From: Acephala macrosclerotiorum
Lineage: Eukaryota; Ascomycota; Leotiomycetes; Helotiales; Mollisiaceae
Length of the DNA stretch: 64,000 nt
Direction: 5' to 3'
Assembly (NCBI GenBank): GCA_014904845.1
Contig: MU119268.1
Coordinates: 164,209 to 228,208, forward strand
Position numbers and translations under genes: made by a program. Below the pieces are notes generated by a model. It was not told where the DNA came from and searched no databases. It saw only the letters and a program-made list of their open reading frames with translations. Shown piece after piece: positions 33,325 through 44,393 of this stretch. Every line of letters starts with the position of its first letter. Position 1 is the first letter of the stretch.

Positions 33325-34761
33325 TCAAACAGTCGTCGCTTCGCTATGCTTCGCTGCACTCTCTTCACCGTTATCAACAGTATCATTCTTCTTTTTCTCA
33401 TTTGTCTCAGTCGTATCTTCATCTTGTCCGCCAAGTGTCGATGCTTCGGAAGCCTTCTCTGCAAGCGGCCTTGGGGCATTGGCGGCAGGCGCGCTCGCCT
33501 CTTCTTTGCCTGCCTCGATCGCGCTGTCACCTTCCCAACCATGTCGTTCTCTCGCCATAGCGGATCGGACCCAGGGTAAGGTGATAGCAGCCCATATGCC
33601 GGCCCACAGAAACGGGACACCCCATCCTAAACTCATCAGCCACGGACACACAGACAAGATCTAAAGCGGCTCACCAATACCATACGCAACAGCCTTCGGT
33701 ACTGGATGTATGCATATAACCACCGTACAAGCCACCGCAACCAATAATCCGGGTATCGACCAAAACCAAGACTGATCCCTAATCATCTTCCTAAAAATTG
33801 GACTCGCATTATATCTCGCCGCCCACCCCTCCCTAAATGGTCTTCCACCACCAGCATTCACGGCCACAATATCCTCCGCAATATAATAAATTCCAGGTAG
33901 AACTTTTTCCCCTTTTGCCGTCGAGGATATCCTGAACGGCGCTTTCCATCCACAAGCACTATACAAACTAATCAAAAAAATCGGCCCTGCCAAACAATAT
34001 AAAATCGCCGGTGCAGGCATCGACAACACCCTCAAGAAAACTTCATGCGGCGCCGCCCCAACAATAAGAAGACTAGTAACCGTGGCGATCGTAAGGACCA
34101 ATATCCAATTCGTAATATCAAAAGTCCACCTCTCATTCGCCCCCAACGGCTTAAAAAAATTCCCCTTCTTAATCAACCTCAAACTCCTAACCGCAAACTC
34201 AACATAGGTCGGCCCACCCCAAATCGTCGTCACCACCGCAAATGTAATATACCCTTGAACATTCCCTCCAAACGTCATAGGATAGTATAGAATTATCGGA
34301 ACGATGCAAGCATCAAACACTATCAGGGCAATATATCCTGCCAGTTTCCATCGTTTGAAACCATGTCGGAAGGTGAAGGGTAGTTGGGGGAGGAGTTCAG
34401 GATGTTGAGAATAGTATGATTGAAGCGTTGATCCACGTCTCCGGTATTCCCGCTGAGTCGCTGCCCTCGAGTCGTAATACGCGTCTCGTTCCTCCTCACT
34501 AAGCTCTCTCGATCGACGGTAATGACTTGAATGTCTGCGATTCGATTCCGAGTTTCTAGGAGAGAATGTGCGGGCTGTAGGGAGGGAGTTGGATGTTTCT
34601 TCGCGGTTTTGGTCGAAGGTTACGCGGCGGTCGTGGACTGGTGATGTTGGTGATGTTGGTGTTGTGGTGGTCGGGATATTCGGTACGGATTCAGACACTC
34701 CATTTTGAGGGCGGATGGGAAAGGAGTTGGAGCGCCGGCTGCCGCGGATTACTTCAGGCAT
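33325..34761 (-). CDS. Conserved fungal multi-pass membrane protein
   Basis: A 462-residue integral membrane protein of unknown function. Exon 1 is 34761-33675 and exon 2 is 33626-33325, joined in phase across a 48-nt intron (GTGAGC...CTGATG...TTTAG). The first 120 residues are hydrophilic and Ser/Arg-rich. About six hydrophobic segments follow: WKLAGYIALIVFDACIVPII; GYITFAVVTTIWGGPTYVEF; ITNWILVLTIATVTSLLIVG; a stretch from PAPAILYCLAGP; the segment from SIPGLLVAVACTVVICIHP; and VPFLWAGIWAAITLPWV after the splice. The invariant-looking blocks VLPGIYYIAEDIVAVNAGGG and RPFREGWAARYNASP match a family I know only as conserved in filamentous ascomycetes. The tail is acidic, Ala/Glu-rich and cytosolic in character. 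The first usable ATG is at 34761; the frame upstream has no ATG. Confidence 0.85.
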
Positions 34762-34781
34762 TGTTGGTTGTTGGGCATCTG

Positions 34782-34787
34782 TCACAT
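34782..34787 (-). promoter_or_regulatory. Start-stop element (ATGTGA) before the membrane-protein gene
   Basis: An ATG followed directly by TGA lies 20 nt before the main start codon at 34761. Such minimal upstream frames can stall or divert scanning ribosomes. Only the sequence is seen; the effect is inferred. Confidence 0.3.
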
Positions 34788-35569
34788 TGCTGAATGGGGG
34801 GATTCAAAGTCGAGAACGACTTTGGAGGAGTGGTGAGAAGGGGGAGGTGTCAAAATGAAGACGCATGCGATTTGCTTAGTGTACCTCGGTCGACGTGGAT
34901 TAGAATGGCGAATGATGTCACCGCCAAGTTGACTCGACCAGGGGGTGATCACGATCGGATTCCTGATTACCATCCAGACTTAAAAAAGGCAGAACTTGCG
35001 CTCAGTTGAAGATATATAATATTCCGAGTGGAATTTCGGTAGTTGCACTCGATATGCTAAGAAATTAGCAGCCGTTGCATGGGATGCATCGTCGAGACCT
35101 TCCGAGACCGAAATGAGCAACTGAAGACCAGCTATTGACTTTTCGATAACTCACTGTATTTTCCTTCCCATCATCTCCAGCAAATAGAAGGCAGACTTGA
35201 AACTCGAGGCCAAGTAGCATATCCAACCTTAAAAACTCGAGGCAATGCAACGGTCACATGCCAGTCCCTTCACCTTTCTGAAGCGAGGTTTGGTCTCAGC
35301 ACCTCCCGTTGACTAGATTCTTGGACCAAGTTTCGTTTCCCTCATCCTTTTTCTGTATAAACGTTCTAGCTTGGACCATCCTCGCGCACCATTCGGACAA
35401 CTTCCACTTGTTGCACTTCTACCAAGCTATTCGGCACCTCCTCAAGTCCAACGAGCTATGCCTGCTCGTTCTCAAGTCACCGATCACCGCCCTTGTAAGT
35501 TTCTCTTCGACTTGCGAGCCCATACCCACCTCCATAGAGCCTAGTATGAAGGAGAGAATATTGGAGGAA
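34788..35569. other. Promoter side of the membrane-protein gene and intergenic DNA
   Basis: Short frames only. The right part is CT-rich and may already belong to the first unit of the repeat array that follows. Confidence 0.4.
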
Positions 35570-37270
35570 GTGTCACGTTTGCTGTCAATTAACATTTTGC
35601 TGTTAAACAAATATCCCACCACCTTCTCGTCCCAAACCCCTCGATTTTGCTGTCAACAAACTGAAAGTCCTCGTCGCAAACGTGAATGTGCGATGAGGCA
35701 ACCGCCTTGGAGTACCATACCTTGGTACTGACATGACCCTCAAAGCATCGCTCGAATGTTCGCTAGCGCTGCTATGCTGTCCCCGCGCCGTAGCTCTCCT
35801 CACAACAGATTCTCTTCCCCAATTCTGCTGTCTTTCTCAATATTGAATACTCTGTGGCGCTGTGAAACAATGTTATATACTCCCCTATCTCCCATGGCTG
35901 TCTACTTTCCCCGTGCGTTGACTCGACTTCGAGCACATTCACCCCTTCCTTAAGAATGCTTGTCACAAGTGTCCCGCCGATTGAACGTGACCAACTCTCT
36001 CCCTGTATAAATAGAAGAAGGCCCTCTGGAGGCTTTCCACACACTCCTTGCAGCTTTCGAGGTGAGAAAAGCTACATTCGACGAAGAGAGATCCTTCGGC
36101 CCTGGACTCTGGAGTCAAAAATTCAAGTTCTCATGCGCAACCTCGCTACTACTCCAGTGGTCCTGCACCCGTCAAAGAGATTGGTGCTAAAGAGAGAATG
36201 CTAACAGAATCCTCAGCTTTGCTGTCAATTACTCACTGTCATCCTGTCTCAAACACAAAACTTCCGTTGTCAACAAATTGAAGATCCTAGCTAACGAAGT
36301 CGAAACAGGGATATTTCTATTAGGCAGCACTCCAAAGTTCAGACCTACCTCATAAAACGAATCCATCTGCATATTTTGAACATGATGAATGAAAGTAATC
36401 CAGGATTCTATGCCCAACGTCGAAGTGAGTCGTAGTCCACAGGCCAGTATTTTTGTTGATCCTTATTTGATATTGCGAAGGTGCGTTATATACCCTCTCT
36501 ACTCCCCAGATTCTCGCCAACTTCAGCTTCGAGTCCATTCACTCCTTCTTTCCCAGTGCTCTCTCTTGATACTTGCCACATTACACTTGCTTCTCGAACG
36601 AAAACTTCGCGCAACCACCTCAAGGAAGCAGTATATAATGATACACATCACCTTTCTGTCTTTGTATCTCAAAACCAAAGGAAAGGTGCGCGATAATACA
36701 CTCACGGTAACGATGCAGCGTGATAAGTTGTATTCTAGCATAGCCTCAGACTATCGAAGCCGGGGCAGAGCATTGAGACTTCATCCGGAAGCGTGATTGC
36801 AACTTCAGTACTTTGTCGCCTGAAGTCTTGTAAGGAATTGTCAAAACCTGCAATTTTGTTGTCAACAAAATGAGAATCTTTGCCGCAAAGACACAATCAG
36901 AGCCAAAAGTTGGACGAGCCATTTCCGAAACAAACGCCTTCCCTGATCTTAGTTCTTTACTTCTACGAAAATTGGCCGCTTGGCAATAAGTCGACGACCT
37001 TTCCTGACTCCGTAGTCCCAATGGATGCGTATATTATAACCAGTGATTAGATCGAGGCTAGTCTTTTCCATGAACTATAGGTGTGTAATATGATTATATA
37101 CCCCTCCAGTCCCCACCTTCTCGTCGAAGTTGAATAAAAATCCATTCAATCTTTCCAGTCAAGCCCAAATGTCTTCCGACGATCGCCCTACTTCGTGTAA
37201 CCAAGTGGTTCCAAGACAAGAAGCTCGTGTCTTTGAGCTGAGGAAGGTACTATATATACGATACGCTTTA
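35570..37270 (+). repeat. Tandem array of three roughly 610-bp units with a TATAnACCCCTC motif
   Basis: Three diverged units repeat the same ordered blocks. TGTCAACAAA followed by a GAAAGTCCTC/GAAGATCCTA/GAGAATCTTT block lies at 35651, 36268 and 36860 (spacing 617 and 592). TTATATAC-CCCT lies at 35873, 36486 and 37094 (spacing 613 and 608), each followed by a CGACTTCGAG...CATTCA block. TTGCTGTCAATTA occurs at 35579 and 36219. A second TATA-like block follows about 125-155 nt after the first. No long frame is shared. Two more copies of the core module lie at 29.8-30.6 kb. They may be duplicated promoters of short transcripts, or remains of a small-gene family; the unit ending at 37.2 kb has an ATG at about 37170 with a 26-codon coding-like start (MSSDDRPTSCNQVV...) up to a GTACTA donor. 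Confidence 0.6.
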
Positions 37271-37831
37271 CCTCTAACCAAACCATAACCGCAAAAAACT
37301 AATGGAGAGTATCCGACAAGGCAAGAGCGGCGACGGCGCCAACGAATCTCGATGACTCGCAACCCAGAACGCTAATAGTGGGACGCGGGGCAGAGTCTAA
37401 AGACGTTTTCACATGGTGCCTTCTAGACGGCGATGCCTTTTTGGCTTGCATTAGATGACTGTTATCACCTTCAGGGCCGTTGTCATGTTCCATAATATCC
37501 AACGATATGGCTACTTGTTTAAACACTTTAATAGCGCTAGAAACCCCAAGCAAGATGAGAGAGCATAGCATTGCAGCCTTACGATATTTATTGCGGATGA
37601 GTAGCTCAAAGCGGGGCATTGCATCCGTCAATAATCAATCTTCTCAATGCAGTAGTAACGCCAGTCCCGAACGTGTCGAACGCGGACAAAGACAAGTAAG
37701 GTGGTTGTGAAGGCATCGTGAACGATGGAGAAAGACTTTGTCTTATATGCCTCGAGTCTCTCCGTTTGAAGATTCAGGAAGTGAACGAACGGCTTTTTTA
37801 TACTCGCACGAAATTATCTTCAGAAGCCTGA
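37271..37831. other. Intergenic region
   Basis: A 110-codon minus frame at 37299-37631 has no recognisable domain. No other structure is seen before the 97-bp repeat. Confidence 0.35.
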
Positions 37832-38025
37832 GAAGTCGGGTGTGAATCACACGAGTCAGATTCACACGCAACGACTGAAAAGGAAGCCTGACTTGTGCGT
37901 GAATTTGAGATTCAAACGTGTATGGTAAGAAGTCGGGTATGAATCATACGACTTAGATTCACTTGCAACGCCTGAAAGGAAAGTACGACTTATACGTGAA
38001 TTTGAAAGCTAGAGGCGCATCGTAC
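37832..38025. repeat. 97-bp direct repeat, two copies
   Basis: Copies start at 37832 and 37929 with GAAGTCGGGT-GTGAATCA and keep the order GATTCAC...GCAACG, CTGAAA...GGAA, GACTT-T-CGTGAATTTGA. Each copy contains an internal inverted pair (GTGAATCACAC / GATTCAC), so it may fold. Differences are mainly transitions. Confidence 0.65.
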
Positions 38026-38295
38026 TGATTGCTTGTCGGCCAAATCTTAAAGCAGCGAGCACGATTCTTTACAAAAGATTGCCGTCCGGCGTCGACATCC
38101 GACTCCTTCATCAACGTCATAGAATATGCAGTTGAACGCGTTATAGCAAAGGCTCGGGACTCTGGGCTAACGTGACTATTACTACGTTCCACGAGGAGGA
38201 GCACATGTCGAGACCTAAGAGCAGACGCGGGACACTGGACGCCGGACGTCAGGAGGTGTGTGAAGGTCTTGACCGAAGTAAGTACGTCACTTGAA

Positions 38296-38367
38296 TAATT
38301 GATAGCAAAAATGGAGTTGATAGCGAATATGGAGTTGATAGCGAATATGGAGTTGATAACAACAATG
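38296..38367. repeat. 18-bp microsatellite-like repeat, four copies
   Basis: AGTTGATAGCGAATATGG and variants occur four times in a row (TTGATAGCAAAAATGG, two near-perfect copies, then TTGATAACAACAATGC). In frame it would encode a repeating MELIAN on the plus strand or SIFAIN on the minus strand, but no convincing gene contains it. Confidence 0.75.
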
Positions 38368-40161
38368 CCCAATACTGGCAAAGAAGGAAAATTCCAAGAT
38401 GTAAGGATTGGGAGGAGGCGAATAAGCTCATTCAACTTGCACCTGAGCAAAGTCACTATGCTTTGCGACTTATTACTGGCATAATATCTGAAGGACAAAA
38501 ACGACTTATGCGACCCTTTATTTAAAAGAATTCAAATGAGTATTCGCCTGAGAGGTTTTAAGTCCCAATAATGCTACATTACCTCAAAGCCTGCACGAGT
38601 CAGCTTGAATTTCAGAATCGCATGACTTGAAGTCAGGAGCAGCACCCAGAAGAAGAAAATAAAGAAGACAAAGCATGACTTGCTTATGAGGCTCATATTT
38701 AAGAAGTGTGTAGCTGAAACAGGTGTCCACCTCTCTCCCAATATTTCACAATTGCTCAAGTCGGACGCGGACGTATTTCACAGAACTTAATTTCACGTAT
38801 AAGATGTTGAAAGGAAGCTACGATTGGCCATCTCGCGAGGTATAAAAAGGATATATTTCCTCTCCACTAAACGAGAATAATACTAGAGGCGCCTTCTCTA
38901 CCGTAACAAATGGACAGATTCCGATTTGGTTTTCGTTCTGGCAGCCCTCTACCTTGCAGCAGAACTCAATGATGAACGACATAAGAATACGCTTAAACAA
39001 TGCTTGAAGCTCGAGCACAAGCATTTACGACGCAAATTTTGATTGAAAGAAAGTCTTGGCAATATTTTATTACTTGACAACAACTTTAAATCTTGAGCTT
39101 TTTCTACTGACTTGCTTCCTCGAATTACCATTCTCTGAACAAGAGAGAAGACATCTGAGTTGTAGAAGGCGCAAGTACGTGACAAACACTCGAGCATCAC
39201 CGAAGCCCTGTTTTCATGGTATTGAGAAATAAACATTCTTGCTCGCGACACAGATCGCCGGCACGTTCTAGAATCTAGACATGTAAGTCCCTCGAGTGTA
39301 CGGAGCATAACAACTTCGGTGAAGCCGCGTGCTACCACAAAAATGCTCGTTTGGAGGAACAGCAGGCCAAAAAATATAATCATGCATCCTCGGACTAGAC
39401 ACAACATAGTTCAAAGCTTTGAACTTGGCCTCTGACTTGGAAGAATCCAATCAGTCCAACATCAAGACGATGCAAAGCGAGATACTTACCCTGCGAAAGC
39501 ATCGATTGATAATGCTCAACCAGAATAGAGAAAACCAAGATTTCTAGAACCTAGTTCGATTTCGAAAATACCGCCAACATTAGCATCGCAAACGCGAACG
39601 AACAGAAATCTCTTGCAAGATCCGAATATTGAAATCAAAACAGCTTCCCGTGTCCACTCGAACATTCTCACCCCAAATTTCGATACCCAACCGAAAAATC
39701 ACAGCCACTGAGTCGCAAAATCAAAGTCATACATTTCAAATAATATGTAGAAAACAAGGTTCACAAAAGCACACGACAAATGAAGTTATCCACACCTGTC
39801 ACCCTCAACCAATCACGGCCTCTCATTCCGTGCTGACTCTAAAGCCGAGGTAAGTCTCACCCCTGCCTATCTTTTCGAGGTAAAGTAATCCGGAGAACTG
39901 GCTCTTGATTTCGAATCTCCACACTGTCTCTTCCTCTCTTTCACCATCAGTCTCACTGTCAATCAGTTCAACTCCAACCTCTTTCAGTCGCAGATACGAT
40001 TCCTTTGTCCAACGAGACGCGACTGCATTCGCCGACAATCAACCCCACCTTCAACCCATTACCTCCCCAGATCTCACCTCCACATCAACACGCGAGTCGG
40101 GAAACCGGCAGACGCACAGCAGAGAGAGCAATCGAGGGAGGAGTACACAGCAGAAGCCAAG
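38368..40161. other. Intergenic region and leader of the cytochrome b5-like gene
   Basis: Several minus frames of 60-150 codons (for example 38949-39407) show no domain. The last 300 nt before 40162 are CA/CT-rich, as in fungal 5' leaders. Confidence 0.4.
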
Positions 40162-40583
40162 ATGTCAAAACAATTCTCCACCACAGAAGTAGCAGAGCAC
40201 AAAGACGCCGACACGGGAATGTACATCATCATCGATGAGAATGTTTATGACGTTACTGGTACTTCCTCCTTTCTTTTCCCCTCCTTCCCCCCTCCCCATA
40301 CTCCCCCATACCCATTCCCATCCCCAACCAATTCCCATCCCAACCATTTCCTCCTTCTCATCTCCTAATCGATTGAATGCATGGTGAGGATGATGGCAGA
40401 GAGCTCGGCTGACGCCTCGCAATAGGATTCGTAGACGAACATCCCGGCGGCGCAAAGATCCTCAAACGAGTCGCAGGCAAAGACGCAACGAAACAGTTTT
40501 GGAAATATCATAATGAGAGTGTGTTGAAGAAGTATAGTGATAAGTTGAAGATTGGGACTGTGGGGGAGAAGGCTAAACTGTGA
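40162..40583 (+). CDS. Cytochrome b5-like heme-binding protein, soluble
   Basis: An 84-residue cytochrome b5-fold protein, a small electron carrier. Exon 1 (40162-40258) gives MSKQFSTTEVAEHKDADTGM...VYDVT. Exon 2 (40426-40583) gives GFVDEHPGGAKILKRVAGKD...HNESVLKKYSDKLKIGTVGE. The His of DEHPGG and the His of KYHNESV are the expected heme ligands. The protein stops soon after the KIGTVGE segment and has no C-terminal membrane anchor, so it is cytosolic, unlike ER cytochrome b5 (about 130 residues). The 167-nt intron is long for this window and has a TC/CCCA-rich 5' half; its branch (GGCTGAC) and acceptor (CAATAG) are normal. A GTGAGT overlaps the stop codon and could act as a donor for an unseen third exon. 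The partner reductase is unknown. It converges on the WW-domain gene about 340 nt away. Confidence 0.88.
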
Positions 40584-40925
40584 GTGTGGAACAAGATTTT
40601 GGGGATGAGGGATGTGGCGGATGCTGGAGTGGAAGTTGGCGAGGTGGGATGGAAGAAGTAAGAGGTGGGGTGGGGGTATAAAGGTTGGAGAATGGGGAGA
40701 GGGAGAGGATTGTATATCAGATTAGATGAGATACAGGTACACGAATACACGGTGGCAGATCTGCTTGCTTTGAAAATAGAAAGAATTTCATGATATTGCA
40801 AATCACACGTCTATACAATGTTCTTAGAGGTATCCCCAAGAGATCTAAAACTCCTAATCCATAATGTTTTCCATTCCCTAATCCTACCATAACCAACATG
40901 TCCAATAATGAGAGATTGTACCGAC
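40584..40925. other. Spacer between convergent genes
   Basis: A 342-nt shared 3' region of the cytochrome b5-like and WW-domain genes. It is G-rich on the plus strand at first (GTGGGGTGGGGG at about 40661) and AT-rich later. No gene is seen. Confidence 0.5.
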
Positions 40926-41807
40926 TTAGAATAGTAATCCTCCAAGCAAAAGTCCACCACCAAGTCCTAACCCAAGAGGCAGACCGTAGCCACCGCCATA
41001 CCCATACCCATAAGGCCTCCCATACGGCTGCTGCGGCCTAATATACCTCGCATTCGGAGTCTCATAAACGCCCTGACTACCGTACGGATTATACCCATAT
41101 CCCCTCCCTCCACTATATCCCCCAAATCCTCCTCCATAACCACCACCATACGGATCACTGGGTGGCTCAATATAAACATCCTTCCCATCTCTATCCTTGC
41201 CCAAAAATTGCGGCTGTCCCGTCTCAGCAGCAAGACTCATCTGCCGACGGATATGTTGGTGTTGTGCATACATCTTCCGTTCTTCCTCTTCGCGTTTTCG
41301 GCGGGCGGCTTCGCGTTCTTCGTGTGTTGAGCCTGTTAATTTATCTTTCATCTTCCGGCCGAATTTCTTCGTTCCTGATAAATGCTCCTCCCCTTTTCCT
41401 ACATTGTAACCATGATGTTCATCATCAGCGCTGGATTCGGCTTCAATATCTGCGTGATTGGGCATTGGGTGATGGAGCCTTTTCACACGTTCTCGTTCAG
41501 CGGAAGAGAGGGTAGAGAGATATGTTTCATCGTCGTAGGGGTGGTGCCATATCGATCGTGGAGGATCGGATTTGGTGTCGACGAAGAATTGGTGGTGGGA
41601 TTGAGAGTCGTATTGGCGGACCCAACCTAAGGGCAGCTCGCGGGATTCATCTTCCATTGAGCGGCGGACATTGGGGGGAATACCGCTTCGTGTTTTGTAT
41701 GGGACTTGGAGGTGGGAGGTATCTTGTGAGGTTGATGGAGCTGCGTTTGAGGAAGTGGCGGCTGTGTAGGATGGAGGCGGTTCGGAGGGTTCCGTTGTTG
41801 ATGCCAT
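40926..41807 (-). CDS. WW-domain protein with Gly/Tyr-rich tail
   Basis: A 293-residue protein. The WW domain lies at residues 57-90 (ELPLGWVRQYDSQSHHQFFV...RSIWHHP), with the two signature Trp at 62 and 87 and the closing Pro at 90. It should bind proline-rich ligands; the N-terminus itself carries PPPSY, a possible WW ligand. A charged helical stretch rich in Glu/Arg (EEREAARRKREEEERKMYAQ) follows at about 160-185, then a low-complexity Gly/Tyr tail (GGGYGGGFGGYSGGRGYGYN) ending in GLGLGGGLLLGGLLF, which is hydrophobic enough to associate with membrane. The first ATG is at 41807; the open frame upstream has none. There is no intron. This architecture is known in filamentous ascomycetes without an assigned role. 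Confidence 0.85.
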   Translation of the reverse strand: MASTTEPSEPPPSYTAATSSNAAPSTSQDTSHLQVPYKTRSGIPPNVRRSMEDESRELPLGWVRQYDSQSHHQFFVDTKSDPPRSIWHHPYDDETYLSTLSSAERERVKRLHHPMPNHADIEAESSADDEHHGYNVGKGEEHLSGTKKFGRKMKDKLTGSTHEEREAARRKREEEERKMYAQHQHIRRQMSLAAETGQPQFLGKDRDGKDVYIEPPSDPYGGGYGGGFGGYSGGRGYGYNPYGSQGVYETPNARYIRPQQPYGRPYGYGYGGGYGLPLGLGLGGGLLLGGLLF

Positions 41808-41978
41808 CTTGACTTGTGCTTTCTTGTGTTCTCGAATTGTTCTGGTGTTCAACTGAGTTCTTGCAGGTGTTTAAAACAGAAGTCGGGATTTGAAGCTTCC
41901 AAATCATCACTCATCCAAGAGGCGAGATCGTGACGTCACGCTAATTGGAAATTGTACAGTAAGCTTCCCTTGCCTCAA

Positions 41979-42182
41979 TCACAGCCTCATTGCAACTGCA
42001 TGTGACGGCCCTGCTGTAGCTTGTGCCATCAGGGCCGTTGTGTGGATTGGTGTTTGTCCTGGGAATCGTTCCAGTGGTTTGGAATCGTCGGCCGCCATTG
42101 GGGCTTGGTGGGGGTGAGAGACTCGGGGGTGCGCGAGGGCGGTGGCTGTGAGGAGAGTTGTGAGAAGGATTTGGAAATGCAT
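41979..42182 (-). CDS. Candidate small secreted protein
   Basis: From the ATG at 42182 the 67-codon product starts MHFQILLTTLLTATALAHPR, a good signal peptide with cleavage likely after ALA. The mature part is Pro/His/Ala-rich and has no Cys. An overlapping frame on the same strand continues further (to 41941) and ends with a two-to-three-Cys tail (AVTCSCNEAVIEAREAYC). The real protein may join the signal peptide to that frame through an intron or an indel I cannot place. It lies divergently about 170 nt from the WW-domain gene. Treat as a candidate. Confidence 0.35.
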   Translation of the reverse strand: MHFQILLTTLLTATALAHPRVSHPHQAPMAADDSKPLERFPGQTPIHTTALMAQATAGPSHAVAMRL

Positions 42183-44393
42183 TTTGGAAATTGATTTGAT
42201 AGAAGGGATTGGTAGAGAACTGCTTTGTGAACTTGAGATGATGCTGCTGGTAAAATGGATGAAGACAGGAGCTCAGCAACACGAGTATGGAATGCAGAAA
42301 CAAGAAAGAGAGCAAAAAGAAGAGGAAGACTTCTCCCACCTTATCTTCTTGTCAGCCTATCCCAGGCTATCGAGCAAATAACAAAAATCTGCATCCAGGA
42401 GATATCAAAAGCGATGAGAGAAAATGTTGTCCTCCCAACGCACCCACGTGCAAAATCTTAAATCTCTTCTCCGCGTTTTTGTGGAGAAGCTCCAAATTAA
42501 AACTTTGTTTCTTGGACGAGCGCATCTCCGAGCTGCTTTCCGAAGTTGGATCTCTTCATGCGGGTGCAGGTCGAGAACGTGTTTAGACATCGATGCGCAA
42601 GGTCGCAAAAGGGGATAAGATAACAGACAGGAGAAGAGGAAAAGCAAGTGTGAAAATTTCACGCGGAGGAGTCTCCACGTGACGCGTTTGATATTTGTGG
42701 ATTTATTTGCTATCTTTGGGACAAGAAGGAGAAAGCGAAATATCTCTTGGCAAAGTTTGATCTCCCTTTTCACAACCGCCAGAGTCTTGGAAAAGTGGAA
42801 AGAGCACCCGAGATGTTTTCGTTCTTGACGTTTGCTTTATGATGCTCAGACGCGAGCGGAGATCCAAACAACAAGATCCAAACGTCCGTGGAGATCGGAA
42901 GATGAGACTTTAGACGCAGTGAGCGAGACTGATGCTTGATGCTGGTGGGATTTAATGGACCTGATGTTTGGAATGAGACATCCAGACAAGATGGGGCGAT
43001 TTAAACATTCGGACATGAGACTTTAGACGGAGATCTAGACAGAGGCTGAGATTTCTTTTTCGAGTTCGGGTTCTGATGCTGGTGGAAATCGTTGTTTGAT
43101 ACTCGGGTAGCTTGTTTCTTTGACGGAATCGGTACGCATGATGAAGTGACGTTATTTTTGAAAGCTTGGGTCGCTTCAGACGAAGCAGGTTTACGCGTTG
43201 AATTGTGCCTGGCGTCATGCTTTTTTCGACTTTGCTGTGCTTGTTTGAATATGATTGAGAACTTTGCTTTACAGTCCCAGAGATATAGTATGATTTTGAC
43301 TTCAAATTCTTGATCTTGGATTCATGCGTCTCATACTTTTGTAAATTCTCCATAATTTGAGCCCTTTCAGCCCTTTCCGAGTAGAAAGAGACAAGACAAG
43401 AATTCGCGTTAAGGTTCTAGGCGCTGTATATCTCCTATCTTTTGTGGACTTCAAGTATTTCCTGTATGTTTGGCAGGTGCCATGCATGTAAGATCTCCAA
43501 CAGCACAGATGGCTGATGTTGACAAGTCAACTTCAGGGACCATCTTGCGATCCTTGTCTTGTACAATCTTGGTAACATGTACGGAAATATTTAAAAGTAA
43601 ATAATAGTACAGGCCGATATGGTACCTGCTTTTGGAAGTGGACGTTAAATCGTACTGGAATCGGAGGCGCAAGGGACGAGGACTAAGGACTGAGTGGAGC
43701 GAGCGGGGAAGTGAATTTGATGCGCTGGCCTCGACTCCCAAAATTTGACCAACGGGAGGTTGCATTTTTGAGAAGCGGGGACGTTCGAAAGATAGGGGAA
43801 TGAATACGCGGGGCTGGGATAGGGGGCGGTTTGATGTGCCGAAGGATGTGATGAGATGAGAGTTTGATGTACCGAGAATTGGGATGGGATGGAGAAAACA
43901 GAGGTGAGACCATGTGGACATCTTTTGGATAGTAATCCACTTCTCCCTATCTCAAACCTTCTTGATGGGAGAGGCGTTGGGGTTGAGAGCGTGGTGGTTG
44001 GATGCATGTTTGCAGGAGACCAGGAAACTCAAGTCGAGGTGAGATGAAAGGAGAACCAATTGTCACAGAAGTTCAGATGGAAGAGTATTGGAGTTGGGAT
44101 GACAATGCTGCTCTTTTGGCAAGCAATTGCAGATCATAATTCATTCAATGAATCCCTCTAATTGGCAGCCAAAATCAACGCAGACCAATTACCCAATTTG
44201 TCCCAAATCTAAGCAGATCCTGTCCGCCACCCATCTCATGCCCTCCAAAGTCTATATAACAAAAATAAAAGAAGAGCAAAGATTGAAGGCTGCTCTAGCA
44301 CTTTCATCTCATAATCACGAAAACCGCCTCCTTTTGAACAACGCCAAGCCCGCCCGAACGCACACTTGAAATCCTTCCGTCCACAGTGAATGC
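42183..44393. other. Intergenic region, 2.2 kb
   Basis: The most coding-like part is on the minus strand from an ATG at 43765 (MQPPVGQILGVEASASNSLP..., 104 codons unspliced to 43451). It holds a possible 58-nt intron (GTACCA...CCAAG, 43625-43568) that would change the frame. I could not decide between the two readings. The rest is AT-moderate DNA with short frames. Confidence 0.35.

Noticed and set aside
41808..41852. N-terminal extension of the WW-domain protein
   Set aside because: There is no ATG; it would begin at TTG. MASTTEPS at 41807 has a normal start.
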